Of a stretch of DNA of 64,000 nt, positions 10,912-18,757 are shown piece after piece. Every line of letters begins with the position of its first letter. The first letter of the stretch is position 1. The position numbers and the translations under genes are program-made. The DNA comes from ZC4RG30 sp963726085 (lineage in GTDB: Bacteria; Pseudomonadota; Gammaproteobacteria; Steroidobacterales; Steroidobacteraceae): the NCBI GenBank assembly GCA_963726085.1, contig CAVSAR010000001.1:496001-560000 (forward strand), written 5' to 3'. The notes under the pieces were generated by a model. It was not told the DNA's origin. It saw nothing but the letters and a program-made list of their open reading frames with translations, and made no database searches.

Positions 10912-11887
10912 ATGGCCCCGATTCGCCCCGCCCGCGCCCTGTTGCCTGCCGTCCTGGGCGTAGTGCTTTGCCTTGCTGCCTGCGCGTCCTCCGGTGCCTC
11001 GACCAAGGCCAGCCATGATCGGGCCGGCCTCAGGGGCAACATCGATCACCATCTCGCGGCCATGGTGGCCTATGACCCCGGTCGGCTCAAACTGGCGGCC
11101 CAAGCCCGGTTCAGGGAGGACACCGTTGAAAAGAAGCTGTAAGACAGCAAGCTGGGGCAATCGGCCACTGCAGTGCGGGCATTTCGCCAGGACTTCCTCG
11201 ATGTCCACGTCAGCGTCGCCGCCGCGCATGTGGGGGTGGAGGAATCGGGCAGGCCGGACATGCTGGCGCTGCGACTGAGGGTCGACGGCGGCAAGCTGCG
11301 CGAGATCGAACCCATGCCGGTGCGCAGCGCGCAGGAGGGCATGTTCTTTGATGTCGACGCGCTGCGCACCCAGCCAGGCAATGAACATCGTGCCCGCTGC
11401 CGTGCAGTTTAAGTCACGCGACAACGCGACCAGCATTGCCGAAGGCTACCCGGAGGAACTGAAATCCGGCAGTTTCGTCACGGCTGACACGCAGCTGGCC
11501 GCAGACGCCTACGGATTCGGGAATGGTCGCCGCATGGCCGGTCCGGACTGCACTTTCCAGCCTCCAGGATGGGAAAACATGAAAGCCCAGCGCATCCCCA
11601 CCCTGTTCGGCATCACTTACCGGGTGGTCGCGGTTGATGAAGAGCTCTGCCTGGTGCTGCTGCGGCTGGATTTCGGCCCAGGGGAGCGATGGCTGCATGC
11701 CTGGGAGGCGTTCAAGGTCGATGGCGGGGAAATTCACGCTGCCGAGGCATTCATGCGCGCCATGCCGGCCCACACGCCTTCCGGCTGGCAGTGCGCTTGC
11801 GCTCATTCCCTGCCTTGGGCGAAGATGACGGCAGAGCTGTACATTCGCGGTAATGCGACTGGCTCGAACACTTCAAATACGCACTAA
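10912..11887 (+). pseudogene. Decayed lipoprotein gene (DUF8021-like), stop codon plus frameshift
   Basis: An ATG with AAGGA 6 nt upstream starts a lipoprotein signal (VLGVVLCLAACASSG, lipobox LAAC). The frame reads HDRAGLRGNIDHHLAAMVAY and then stops at TAA 11140-11142. The same frame resumes immediately with DSKLGQSATAVRAF and continues through VDGGKLREIEPMPVR to about 11380. The homologous reading then moves to the next frame (MNIVPAAVQFKSRDNATSIA, later GRRMAGPDCTFQPPGWENM) and runs to 11887. Joined together the three pieces resemble the family of exported proteins with a calyx-like barrel annotated DUF8021, which I recognise from the order of these motifs. Two independent lesions argue for a real pseudogene, although sequencing error at the frameshift alone cannot be excluded. 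Confidence 0.7.
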
Positions 11888-11898
11888 GGATTAGCGCC

Positions 11899-12465
11899 AT
11901 GAAAAAACTTTTCTTCTCCAGCTTGGCCATTGCCGCGTTGTCGGCCGGGGCCGCGGTCGCCCAGGAATCTCCGGCAGTTGTTCTCGCTGACCATTACGTG
12001 GCCGAGGCCGTGGTCACCGCGGTGGACTACACCGCGCGCACTGCCACCCTCAAGACTGCCGACGGCATGGTCAGCACCATTCCGGTGGGGCCCGAAGTAA
12101 AGAACTTCGCGCAGCTGAAGGTGGGCGACAAGATCCAGGCGCAATATTCCCAGGCACTGACCGTGAAGCTCGTCAAGAAGGGTTCCGGCGCGGCCTACCG
12201 GCGCGACACCACCGACGCGGCCGCTCGTGAGCCGGGCCAGAAGCCAGGCGCGGCTGCCATGCACCAGATCAATTTCGCCGCCGACATCACCAAGATCGAT
12301 GCCGCCACCGGCATGCTGACGGTCAAGGGGCCAGAAGGCCGCGTGGTTTCGGTCAAGGTCAAGGATCCGTCCATCCTCAAGGGCTTCGTGGTCGGTGACC
12401 AGATGGAAGGCACGTTCCTTGAGGTACTGGCCATCGGCGTTCCGCATCCAGACGCCAAGAAGTAA
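11899..12465 (+). CDS. Exported protein of unknown function, 188 aa
   Basis: The product has a clear signal peptide (MKKLFFSSLAIAALSAGAAVA, cut before QES). The mature part contains two similar halves: VVTAVDYTARTATLKTADG near residue 40 and ITKIDAATGMLTVKGPEGR near 130. Each is followed by a 'K..VGD..' segment (LKVGDKIQAQYSQAL; FVVGDQMEGTFLEVLA), so it looks like an internal duplication of a small beta domain. Related proteins occur as periplasmic hypotheticals in proteobacteria; I know of no assigned function. The ribosome site is a modest AAGGA about 9 nt upstream. It lies 11 nt after the pseudogene. Confidence 0.75.
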   Translation: MKKLFFSSLAIAALSAGAAVAQESPAVVLADHYVAEAVVTAVDYTARTATLKTADGMVSTIPVGPEVKNFAQLKVGDKIQAQYSQALTVKLVKKGSGAAYRRDTTDAAAREPGQKPGAAAMHQINFAADITKIDAATGMLTVKGPEGRVVSVKVKDPSILKGFVVGDQMEGTFLEVLAIGVPHPDAKK

Positions 12466-12566
12466 TTTGCGGTGAGGGCGGCTCTGCCGGCAATTGCCGC
12501 GCTGGCGAATGCAGCAGCGGCAATGGCGGCAGACCCGCTTTCCTCGTGGGCCCATGGGGTGGCCGG

Positions 12567-12615
12567 GAATTCGGCAATCGAATTCTTGGCCGCTGCAACG
12601 ACATTGGCGTTGCAG
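12567..12615 (+). promoter_or_regulatory. Two tandem hairpins in leader of the GDT1-family exporter gene
   Basis: GAATTCG-GCAAT-CGAATTC (12567-12585) and CTGCAACG-ACATTGG-CGTTGCAG (12593-12615) are perfect 7-bp and 8-bp stems, 7 nt apart, ending 41 nt before the ATG of the Mn/Ca exporter gene. UPF0016 exporters are often controlled by the yybP-ykoY manganese riboswitch, but I do not see its conserved GGGGAGUA loop here. Neither hairpin is followed by a U-run, so they are not obvious terminators. Confidence 0.35.
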
Positions 12616-12656
12616 GATTTCGTACCGCAAGCCCAGCGCATTTTCCGTAGCCCTTG

Positions 12657-13241
12657 ATGGCCATCGAATCACTGCTGGTATCAACCGGCGTCGTCGCACT
12701 GGCCGAAATCGGCGACAAGACCCAGCTATTGGCCTTCCTGCTGGCCGCCCGGTTTCGCAAACCGCTGCCGATCGTATTGGGGATCCTGTGCGCAACCCTG
12801 TTGAACCACGGGCTTGCCGGGGCCCTTGGCGCTTGGATCACATTGCACGTCAGCCCGGACATCATGCGCTGGGTGCTCGGACTGTCTTTCCTGGGCATGG
12901 CCGTGTGGACGCTGATTCCGGACAGCATCGAGGCCGATGAATCCCGTTTCAAGCACCGACTGGGCGTATTTGGCGCCACGTTCGTGACGTTCTTTCTTGC
13001 CGAGATGGGCGACAAGACCCAGATCGCGACCGTGGCACTGGCCGCCCACTATGGGACGCCGGTCCCGGTGATCATGGGCACCACCCTGGGGATGATGATC
13101 GCGGATGTCCCGGCGGTATTCATCGGCGAGCGACTGGCGCCCCGCATCCCGATGAAACTGGTACATGCAATCGCCGCTGCGATCTTTGCTGTGATCGGTA
13201 TCCTAACGTTGCTGGGTGCCGGGGCGAAGTTCGGCATTTGA
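12657..13241 (+). CDS. GDT1/TMEM165 (UPF0016) family Mn2+/Ca2+ exporter
   Basis: This 194-aa inner-membrane protein has about six transmembrane segments arranged as two inverted halves. Each half carries the family hallmark E-x-G-D-K-T: LAEIGDKTQLLAF near residue 20 and LAEMGDKTQIATV near 120. Bacterial members export excess manganese (MntX/MneA type) and eukaryotic ones supply Mn and Ca to the Golgi or chloroplast. ATG 12657 is preferred over the TTG one codon earlier. The 190-nt leader contains two strong hairpins that may regulate it. A linker between the halves (PDSIEADESRFKH) is cytoplasmic or periplasmic and charged, as in the family. Confidence 0.88.
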   Translation: MAIESLLVSTGVVALAEIGDKTQLLAFLLAARFRKPLPIVLGILCATLLNHGLAGALGAWITLHVSPDIMRWVLGLSFLGMAVWTLIPDSIEADESRFKHRLGVFGATFVTFFLAEMGDKTQIATVALAAHYGTPVPVIMGTTLGMMIADVPAVFIGERLAPRIPMKLVHAIAAAIFAVIGILTLLGAGAKFGI

Positions 13242-13255
13242 ACCGACTGGCCGGG

Positions 13256-13735
13256 TTAGAGGCCAAGTTCGCTGAGCCCGGGATGAGCATCGGGCCTGCG
13301 CCCCAGCGGCCAATGGAACTTGCGATCTGACTGGCGGATCGCCAAGTCATTGATGCTGGCAAAGCGCCGCTGCATGAAACCCGCCGCGCTGAATTCCCAG
13401 TTCTCGTTGCCGTAGCTGCGAAACCACTGCCCTGACTCGTCATGCCATTCATAGGCAAAACGCACGGCAATCCGGTGGTCCGTGAACGCCCACAGCTCCT
13501 TGATTAACCGGTAGTCCAGTTCCCGCGCCCACTTGCGCACCAGGAACGCATGGACCTGGTCCCGCCCGACGGGAAATTCCGCCCGATTGCGCCACTGCGT
13601 GTCGGGCGTATAGACCTGCACCACCCGATCCGGGTCACGCGAGTTCCAGGCGTCCTCCGCGCCACGGACCTTCTGCACGGCCGACTCTCGGGTAAACGGC
13701 GGGACTGGTGCGCGAATCTCGGCCGCACTGTTCAT
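13256..13735 (-). CDS. NTF2-like DUF1348 family protein
   Basis: The 159-aa product starts at ATG 13735 (MNSAAEIRAPVPPFTRESA). Family signs of DUF1348 are the order AVQKVRGAEDAWNSRDPDRV, TQWRNRAEF, FLVRKWARELDYRLIKELW, and RFAYEWHDESGQWFRSYGNE, then MQRRFASINDLAI near the end. DUF1348 proteins are single-domain NTF2-fold proteins widespread in bacteria and fungi, with no proven reaction that I can cite. It is convergent with the GDT1 gene (14 nt apart) and divergent from the DUF3293 gene by 42 nt, so it is probably monocistronic. Confidence 0.85.
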   Translation of the reverse strand: MNSAAEIRAPVPPFTRESAVQKVRGAEDAWNSRDPDRVVQVYTPDTQWRNRAEFPVGRDQVHAFLVRKWARELDYRLIKELWAFTDHRIAVRFAYEWHDESGQWFRSYGNENWEFSAAGFMQRRFASINDLAIRQSDRKFHWPLGRRPDAHPGLSELGL

Positions 13736-13777
13736 GGTGGCGAAGATAGCCCCTGGGCCGCGTAACATCCATTTCCC

Positions 13778-14200
13778 ATGACCCCGCAGTTGCGTGACCT
13801 GTTTCAACGGGCCCGGTACGACCTGCACCTGCCTACGGGGATTGTTTCCCTTGCGGTCGACCAGCAGTGTGCGGCGCTGGGTGCCTGGCTGCAGGCCAGT
13901 GGCTACGCCTGCGCCGCATGGCTGACCGCTTGCAATCCAGGCGGCGTGCTGCGTGCCGACCGGCTGAACGAGGCCGCACAACAACAACTTGAATCACGAT
14001 TGGCAGGCCGGTACCCCTTGCTGCACGGCGCCGGCGTCGATCCGACGGGAGACTGGCCGCCCGAGCCTGCGGTGCTGGCGGCAGGAATGGCGTCGGTCGA
14101 TGCCATGGCCATCGCCCGCGACTTCGGACAGCTGGCATTTCTCTGGTGCGGATCCAACGCCATACCGCGCCTGGTGGAAACCCATCAGGCGGAACGCTGA
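13778..14200 (+). CDS. DUF3293 family protein
   Basis: This 140-aa soluble protein contains the AAWLTACNPGGVLRADRLNEA stretch typical of DUF3293 (a conserved 'TA.NP.....N' core). It is followed by LLHGAGVDPTGDWPPEPA and a C-terminal QLAFLWCGSNAIPRLVE. The family has no established role. The gene overlaps the end of the MFS transporter gene by 16 nt in convergent orientation. No signal peptide or membrane segment is present. Confidence 0.75.
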   Translation: MTPQLRDLFQRARYDLHLPTGIVSLAVDQQCAALGAWLQASGYACAAWLTACNPGGVLRADRLNEAAQQQLESRLAGRYPLLHGAGVDPTGDWPPEPAVLAAGMASVDAMAIARDFGQLAFLWCGSNAIPRLVETHQAER

Positions 14201-15366
14201 AGCAGCCCCAGCAGCAGCGCCGCTGACACGACGCCCAGGCAGACGAACAGCACCGGATACGGAGAGGCGCCCTCGGCATAGCCCAGGACCTGCACGGCAA
14301 GGGCTGCCAGCGCCTGGTAGGAGAAGCCGATAAGTCCCCAGCCGCTGGCCATGTGGGGCGCTGCGCTGAGCACTGTGCGCGAGGACACTGCCGGCAATGC
14401 CAGCCCCAGTCCGAAGTTGAGCACCAGTCCTGCCGGCACGAACATGGCCAGCGGATGCCAGACACCCGCGCCCAGCAGAGCCAGGCTTGTGAGGCACGCC
14501 GTCACGGCAATCCCGGTGCCCCACAGGATCAGTTGCTGCGGCGACCGGCGCGTGGCGAAGTGCATGACATACAGATTGCCCAGCAGATAGCCCAGCGGCA
14601 GGAAGGCGAAATACCAGGCGAACTGCTGCACCGGCCTGGCAAAGGTAGTGACCATCAGATGTGGCGCAGTGGTGACAAACGCAGGATAGGCGCTATACAG
14701 CAGGCCGGCCTGCAGCAGCAGCAGCACGAAAGGCATGCGCCGCAACAGCTGGGCGGTGGGGGCCAGCAAGGTGGACCAGAAATGCCGCCACGGAACTGCG
14801 GCCCGCTGCACGCGCGTTTCCGGCTGGATGAAGTACACCGCGCCGGCCAGGGCGATTCCCAACGCCGCGCTGGCCAGCTGCGTGGCGCGCCAGCCACCCA
14901 GGGCTATTAGTCCATTGCCCAGGAGTGGTGCGCCGGCCTGTACCAGCACGTTGATGAGCGTTACCTGTGCAACCGCGCGCGGCAGATCCTCGATGGGGGC
15001 GACGTCCGACACCACGGATCGGGCGCTGATATAGGCCAGCGCCGAGCCCACCGACTGCAGGAACCGTCCTGCCACCAGCAAGTGCAAGGACGGCGCCAGC
15101 ATTGCCAGCGCCGAGCCGCCCGCAAACACCAACAACCCGCCGATCAGCGAGGCACGCCGACCGAAGCGATCGGAAAGCGGCCCGAGGAACACCAGGCCCA
15201 GCCCGAACCCCAGCAGCGCCAGACTGACCGTGACCTGTACGGCCGACACGCCAGCGGAGAATTGCTCCTGCACCAGGGGAAGCGAAGGCAGGTACAGGTT
15301 CAAGGCCATCGGCCCGATACCTGTGCAGGCGGCGATCAGCGCTGCCTGGCCAAAGCTGCGTTTCAC
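14185..15366 (-). CDS. MFS transporter, Bcr/CflA drug-exporter type
   Basis: The 393-aa inner-membrane protein has 12 predicted helices. The Bcr/CflA subfamily is suggested by the N-terminal MALNLYLPSLPLVQEQFSAG, the loop-2 motif LGPLSDRFGRRASLIGG, and RFLQSVGSALAYISARSVVSDV. The start GTG overlaps the stop of the FAH-family gene (GTGA), indicating translational coupling. Known relatives expel bicyclomycin, chloramphenicol or sulfonamides; in this operon it may instead export or import the aromatic or dicarboxylic intermediate handled by the neighbouring hydrolase. The substrate is an inference. Confidence 0.85.
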   Translation of the reverse strand: MKRSFGQAALIAACTGIGPMALNLYLPSLPLVQEQFSAGVSAVQVTVSLALLGFGLGLVFLGPLSDRFGRRASLIGGLLVFAGGSALAMLAPSLHLLVAGRFLQSVGSALAYISARSVVSDVAPIEDLPRAVAQVTLINVLVQAGAPLLGNGLIALGGWRATQLASAALGIALAGAVYFIQPETRVQRAAVPWRHFWSTLLAPTAQLLRRMPFVLLLLQAGLLYSAYPAFVTTAPHLMVTTFARPVQQFAWYFAFLPLGYLLGNLYVMHFATRRSPQQLILWGTGIAVTACLTSLALLGAGVWHPLAMFVPAGLVLNFGLGLALPAVSSRTVLSAAPHMASGWGLIGFSYQALAALAVQVLGYAEGASPYPVLFVCLGVVSAALLLGLLQRSA

Positions 15367-16064
15367 GCGATGCGAAACTCCAGATCCTCCAGGCCGTCGA
15401 TGCCGGCCGTAACGTGATCGCCGCGCTGCAGGGGGCCCACCCCATCGGGCGTGCCGGTGTAGATCAGGTCGCCCGGTTGTAAGGCAATGAACGTGGACAA
15501 CGTGGCCACGATCTCGGGAACGGACCAGATCATCCCGGCAAGCGTGGATTGCTGCCGGAATTCGCCGTTTACCTTTAGCCAGATGCGCTGGTCCTGCGGC
15601 GCACCGAACTTCTCAGCCGGCGTGATCGCGCCGATCTGTGCCGATGAGTCAAAGCCCTTGGACATGTCCCACGGCAGGCGCTTGTCGCGCGCATCGTTCT
15701 GCAAGTCGCGGCGCGTGAGGTCGTTGCCGACAGCATAGCCAAACACATGCTGCAGGGCCTGCGCCGCTGCAACGTTGACGCAGGCACGCAGCACCGCCAC
15801 CACCAGTTCGACCTCGTGGTGCAGATTGACGGTCTGCGGTGGGTACGGCACGGCGCTGCCGGAAGCGACAATTGCATCGGCAGGCTTGGTAAAGAAGATC
15901 GGCGGCTCGGTGCGCGGATCGCCCCCCATCTCCCGGACGTGGTCCGCGTAATTGCGGCCCACGCACAGGATGCGACGCACGGGAAACCGATCCTGGCTGC
16001 CGCTGATGGCCACCGAAACCCGCGCCGGCGGGGCAAATGCATAGCTTGTGTACATCGATGACAT
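15363..16064 (-). CDS. Fumarylacetoacetate hydrolase family protein
   Basis: The 233-aa protein matches the short FAH-fold enzymes (fumarylpyruvate hydrolase, acylpyruvase, 2-hydroxyhepta-2,4-diene-1,7-dioate isomerase). Motifs are ILCVGRNYADHVREMG, PIFFTKPADAIV, the metal-binding HHEVELVVAV (E-x-E with a more distal Asp in GNDLTRRDLQ), DMSKGFDSSAQIG, and GDLIYTGTPDGVGPL near the end. It cleaves a C-C bond in a diketo acid or hydrates a dienoate. Fumarylpyruvate or acylpyruvate hydrolysis is the most likely class by size and by GTPDGVGPL, but the substrate is open. The gene starts 6 nt after the beta-oxidation gene's stop and its stop overlaps the MFS start. Confidence 0.85.
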   Translation of the reverse strand: MSSMYTSYAFAPPARVSVAISGSQDRFPVRRILCVGRNYADHVREMGGDPRTEPPIFFTKPADAIVASGSAVPYPPQTVNLHHEVELVVAVLRACVNVAAAQALQHVFGYAVGNDLTRRDLQNDARDKRLPWDMSKGFDSSAQIGAITPAEKFGAPQDQRIWLKVNGEFRQQSTLAGMIWSVPEIVATLSTFIALQPGDLIYTGTPDGVGPLQRGDHVTAGIDGLEDLEFRIA

Positions 16065-16070
16065 GGCCGG

Positions 16071-18182
16071 CTAGCGCTTGCGATTCTGTGCCCAGTCCGC
16101 GAACGTGGTGCCAGCCTCGGCGAGCCGCTTGAGCAACGGCGCCGGCTCCCAATCGGCTGCCACGCCCCGCCTGGCGTGACGCGCCAGGCCCGCGACCACG
16201 GTGTCGAGCCCGATCTCGTCGGCAAAGAACATGGGGCCGCCACGACGGCGCGGGAATCCGTAGCCCGAGGTGTAGACCACGTCGATGTCCCCCGGCCTCA
16301 GTGCCACCCCTTCCTCCAGGATCCGCGCACCCTCGTTGATCATGGAGTAGATGCAGCGTTCAATGATCTCGGCATCGCCGATCGCATCGCTGCGTGCGAT
16401 GCCGAGCTTGCGACCCTCGTCGGCCAGCAACTTCAGGGCCTCGTCGTGCCTGAGGCGCTCGCGCGAGCCGGCCTCGTAGCGGTAGTAGCCCTTGCCGGTC
16501 TTCTGTCCAAGCCACCCCTGATCGAATAGCGCCTGCGAGGCGCGATAGAAGGCCGGATCGTCCTTTGGCTGACGCTCGGGGTTGGCGCGGCGCGCCTTCA
16601 CGCCCACGTCGACACCGGCCATGTCGAACACCGCCAGGATGCCCATGGCCATGCCAAAGCCTTCCAGTGCACTGTCGACCTGTGCCGGTGAGGCACCCTC
16701 GAGCACCAGACGCTCTGCCTCGCGGGCGTAGGGGTCCATCATGCGATTGCCGATGAAGCCGAAGCACACCTTCGACAGCACGCCCACCTTCTTGAGTTTC
16801 TTCGCCAGCGCGAAGGCCGTGGCGATGACATCCTTTGCGGTGGTATCCGTGCGCACTATCTCCAGCAACCGCATCACGTTGGCGGGACTGAAGAAGTGCA
16901 GCCCGACAACGTCCTGTGGGCGCTTGGTCGCCGCCGCGATCACGTTGATGTCCAGTGTCGATGTGTTGGTCGCCAGGATCGCCCCGGGCCTGGTCACACG
17001 ATCCAGTTCCTTGAAGATTTTCTGCTTGAGGGCCATGTCCTCGAACACGGCCTCGATCACCAGGTCCACGGTGGCGAAATCCTCGTAGCGCGTACTGCCC
17101 TTGATGAGGCCCATGCGCTTGTCCACGTCGGCGGCCGTCATGCGGCCACGCTTGACGCTGGCTTCGTAGTTCTTGCGGATCACGCCCAGTCCATGGTCGA
17201 GTGCGGCCTGGTCCACGTCCAGCAGCACCACCGGGACATCGACGTTGGCAAAAGCCATGGCAATGCCACCGCCCATAGTGCCCGAACCGATGATCCCAAC
17301 GCTGGCAATGGCGCGTGGCTTGTCCTCCGGGCCAATGCCCGGCACATCCGCCACGACTCGCTCGGCAAAGAACAGGTGGCGCATGGCACGCGACTCGGGC
17401 GTCTGCAACGACCCGTCGCTGATGGCGCGCTCCATGGCAAGACCCTGCTCGAAGGGCAACTCCCAGGCGGCACGTACCGCCGCTATGTCCAGCTCGAAAG
17501 TCACCACGCCCTTGTGCATCTTGCCGGCCTCGGCGCGCAGTACCGCTAGCTGCGCCTCGGTCAGAGGCGTCACCGGCATGTCGCGCACGCGGCGCGGTCC
17601 CTTGCCAGCCGCAACCAACTGCTTGGCATACGCGATTGCGGCGCCACGCAGCTCGCCATCAGCAATCTCGTCGACCAGCCCCAGCTGCTTGGCCGCTTCG
17701 GCGGCCACCGGCTTGCCGTCCATGAACATGCGCAGTGCCTTCTCGGCACCGATCAGTCGCGGCAGGCGCTGGGTACCCACCGCACCTGGCACGATGCCCA
17801 GGGTTATCTCGGGAAACCCGAGCTTTGCGGCGCGATCGGCGATCCGGTAGTGCCCGGCCAGCGCGACCTCGACACCGCCACCCAGCGCCGTGCCGTGCAA
17901 TGCGATCACGATGGGCTGTGGCAGGGACTCGAACTCGGTCAGGACATTGCGCAGCTCCGGCGGCGCCATGACCCCACCGAACTCGCTTATGTCAGCGCCC
18001 GCCATGAAGGTTCGCCCGGCGCAGGTGAATACCACCGCCTTGACGTCCTGCCTGCCGGCCAGATCGCGCGTGATTGACAGCAGTCCGCGGCGGATGGCGG
18101 CAGAAATGGCGTTTACCGGCGGGCTGTCGACGGTGATAACGGCAATGCCGGACTCAATGGCTACGCTGATGGGCTGGGTCAA
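16071..18182 (-). CDS. Bifunctional enoyl-CoA hydratase / 3-hydroxyacyl-CoA dehydrogenase
   Basis: The 703-aa protein has the FadB/FadJ/peroxisomal multifunctional layout. The crotonase domain (about 1-190) includes CAGRTFMAGADISEFGG, the oxyanion-hole GTALGGGVEVALAGHYR and FPEITLGIVPGAVGTQRLPR, with both catalytic Glu present. The NAD-binding dehydrogenase domain (about 295-475) has VGIIGSGTMGGGIAMAF and LHFFSPANVMRLLEIV. Two C-terminal HAD domains follow (GFIGNRMMDPY; YTSGYGFPRRRGGPMFFAD). It hydrates trans-2-enoyl-CoA and oxidises the 3-hydroxyacyl-CoA in beta-oxidation. The start is TTG with GGAG 7 nt upstream. Lacking a paired thiolase, it may serve a dedicated side-chain or ring-cleavage pathway with the FAH gene downstream. 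Confidence 0.9.
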   Translation of the reverse strand: MTQPISVAIESGIAVITVDSPPVNAISAAIRRGLLSITRDLAGRQDVKAVVFTCAGRTFMAGADISEFGGVMAPPELRNVLTEFESLPQPIVIALHGTALGGGVEVALAGHYRIADRAAKLGFPEITLGIVPGAVGTQRLPRLIGAEKALRMFMDGKPVAAEAAKQLGLVDEIADGELRGAAIAYAKQLVAAGKGPRRVRDMPVTPLTEAQLAVLRAEAGKMHKGVVTFELDIAAVRAAWELPFEQGLAMERAISDGSLQTPESRAMRHLFFAERVVADVPGIGPEDKPRAIASVGIIGSGTMGGGIAMAFANVDVPVVLLDVDQAALDHGLGVIRKNYEASVKRGRMTAADVDKRMGLIKGSTRYEDFATVDLVIEAVFEDMALKQKIFKELDRVTRPGAILATNTSTLDINVIAAATKRPQDVVGLHFFSPANVMRLLEIVRTDTTAKDVIATAFALAKKLKKVGVLSKVCFGFIGNRMMDPYAREAERLVLEGASPAQVDSALEGFGMAMGILAVFDMAGVDVGVKARRANPERQPKDDPAFYRASQALFDQGWLGQKTGKGYYRYEAGSRERLRHDEALKLLADEGRKLGIARSDAIGDAEIIERCIYSMINEGARILEEGVALRPGDIDVVYTSGYGFPRRRGGPMFFADEIGLDTVVAGLARHARRGVAADWEPAPLLKRLAEAGTTFADWAQNRKR

Positions 18183-18241
18183 TTCGATGCTCCGGCTGAA
18201 GGCAAAAAATGAAGGGGGGCTAGTTTAGGCCATCCGAACCG

Positions 18242-18700
18242 TCACGTGACCAGGTGAAAGCGCACGATGGCCTCATTGGCCCGTCGCTCGGCCACGCCAA
18301 CGAAGATTCCCTTGTTGAGCCACTCGTGCGGACCGCCCAGGGGGGCCTCGAATTCCGCCGCCGACCGGAAGTAGTACTCATGCGGGGCGACGACCTCGCC
18401 CCGGAAGATGCGCTCCAGGACCTCCGACGGACCATGGCGCAGGCCGCGATTGGTTACCTGGATCAGCGCGCCATCGGCTGCGCGAATCGTGTAGCGCGCC
18501 TCCAGCTGCAATACCCCATCTGGTCGCACCACCTGCCAGTCGGCGCCGCCCGGAGTCACTTCCCCTTGCAGACGCGGTCCCGCGCACACACCCCCGAGGA
18601 TCGGCACCACGCGCCGCAATCCATGGCTGCTGTTGCCAATGTTCACCGGCGCAGCCACTGCAACGCGCGCCTCGAATACAAATTCCAGTTCAGGTTTCAT
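18242..18700 (-). CDS. DUF3237 family protein
   Basis: The 152-aa product starts at ATG 18700 with AAGGGAG immediately upstream. DUF3237 proteins are small beta-barrels; signs here are MKPELEFVFEARVAVAAPVN, ILGGVCAGPRLQGEVTPGGA, ADWQVVRPDGVLQLEARY, and EYYFRSAAEFEAP with WLNKGIFVGVAERR at the end. Some relatives have been linked to lactone or steroid-type catabolic clusters, but no firm reaction is known to me. It lies 59 nt upstream of the beta-oxidation gene and probably heads the operon with the hydratase/dehydrogenase, FAH and MFS genes. Confidence 0.85.
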   Translation of the reverse strand: MKPELEFVFEARVAVAAPVNIGNSSHGLRRVVPILGGVCAGPRLQGEVTPGGADWQVVRPDGVLQLEARYTIRAADGALIQVTNRGLRHGPSEVLERIFRGEVVAPHEYYFRSAAEFEAPLGGPHEWLNKGIFVGVAERRANEAIVRFHLVT

Positions 18701-18757
18701 GGCTCCCTTGCATCTGGCGCGCACCTGCAGGTTGCGCCTTCGTTGCTCGCCAGGATT

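Noticed and set aside
12466..12656. A yybP-ykoY manganese riboswitch before the exporter gene
   Set aside because: The conserved GGGGAGUA loop and the paired second loop were not found by eye; only the two hairpins are reported.
12472..12657. A 61-codon GTG frame whose stop overlaps the start of the GDT1-family gene
   Set aside because: It has no ribosome site, its product is a low-complexity Ala-rich sequence, and it covers the two hairpins; high GC makes such frames common by chance.
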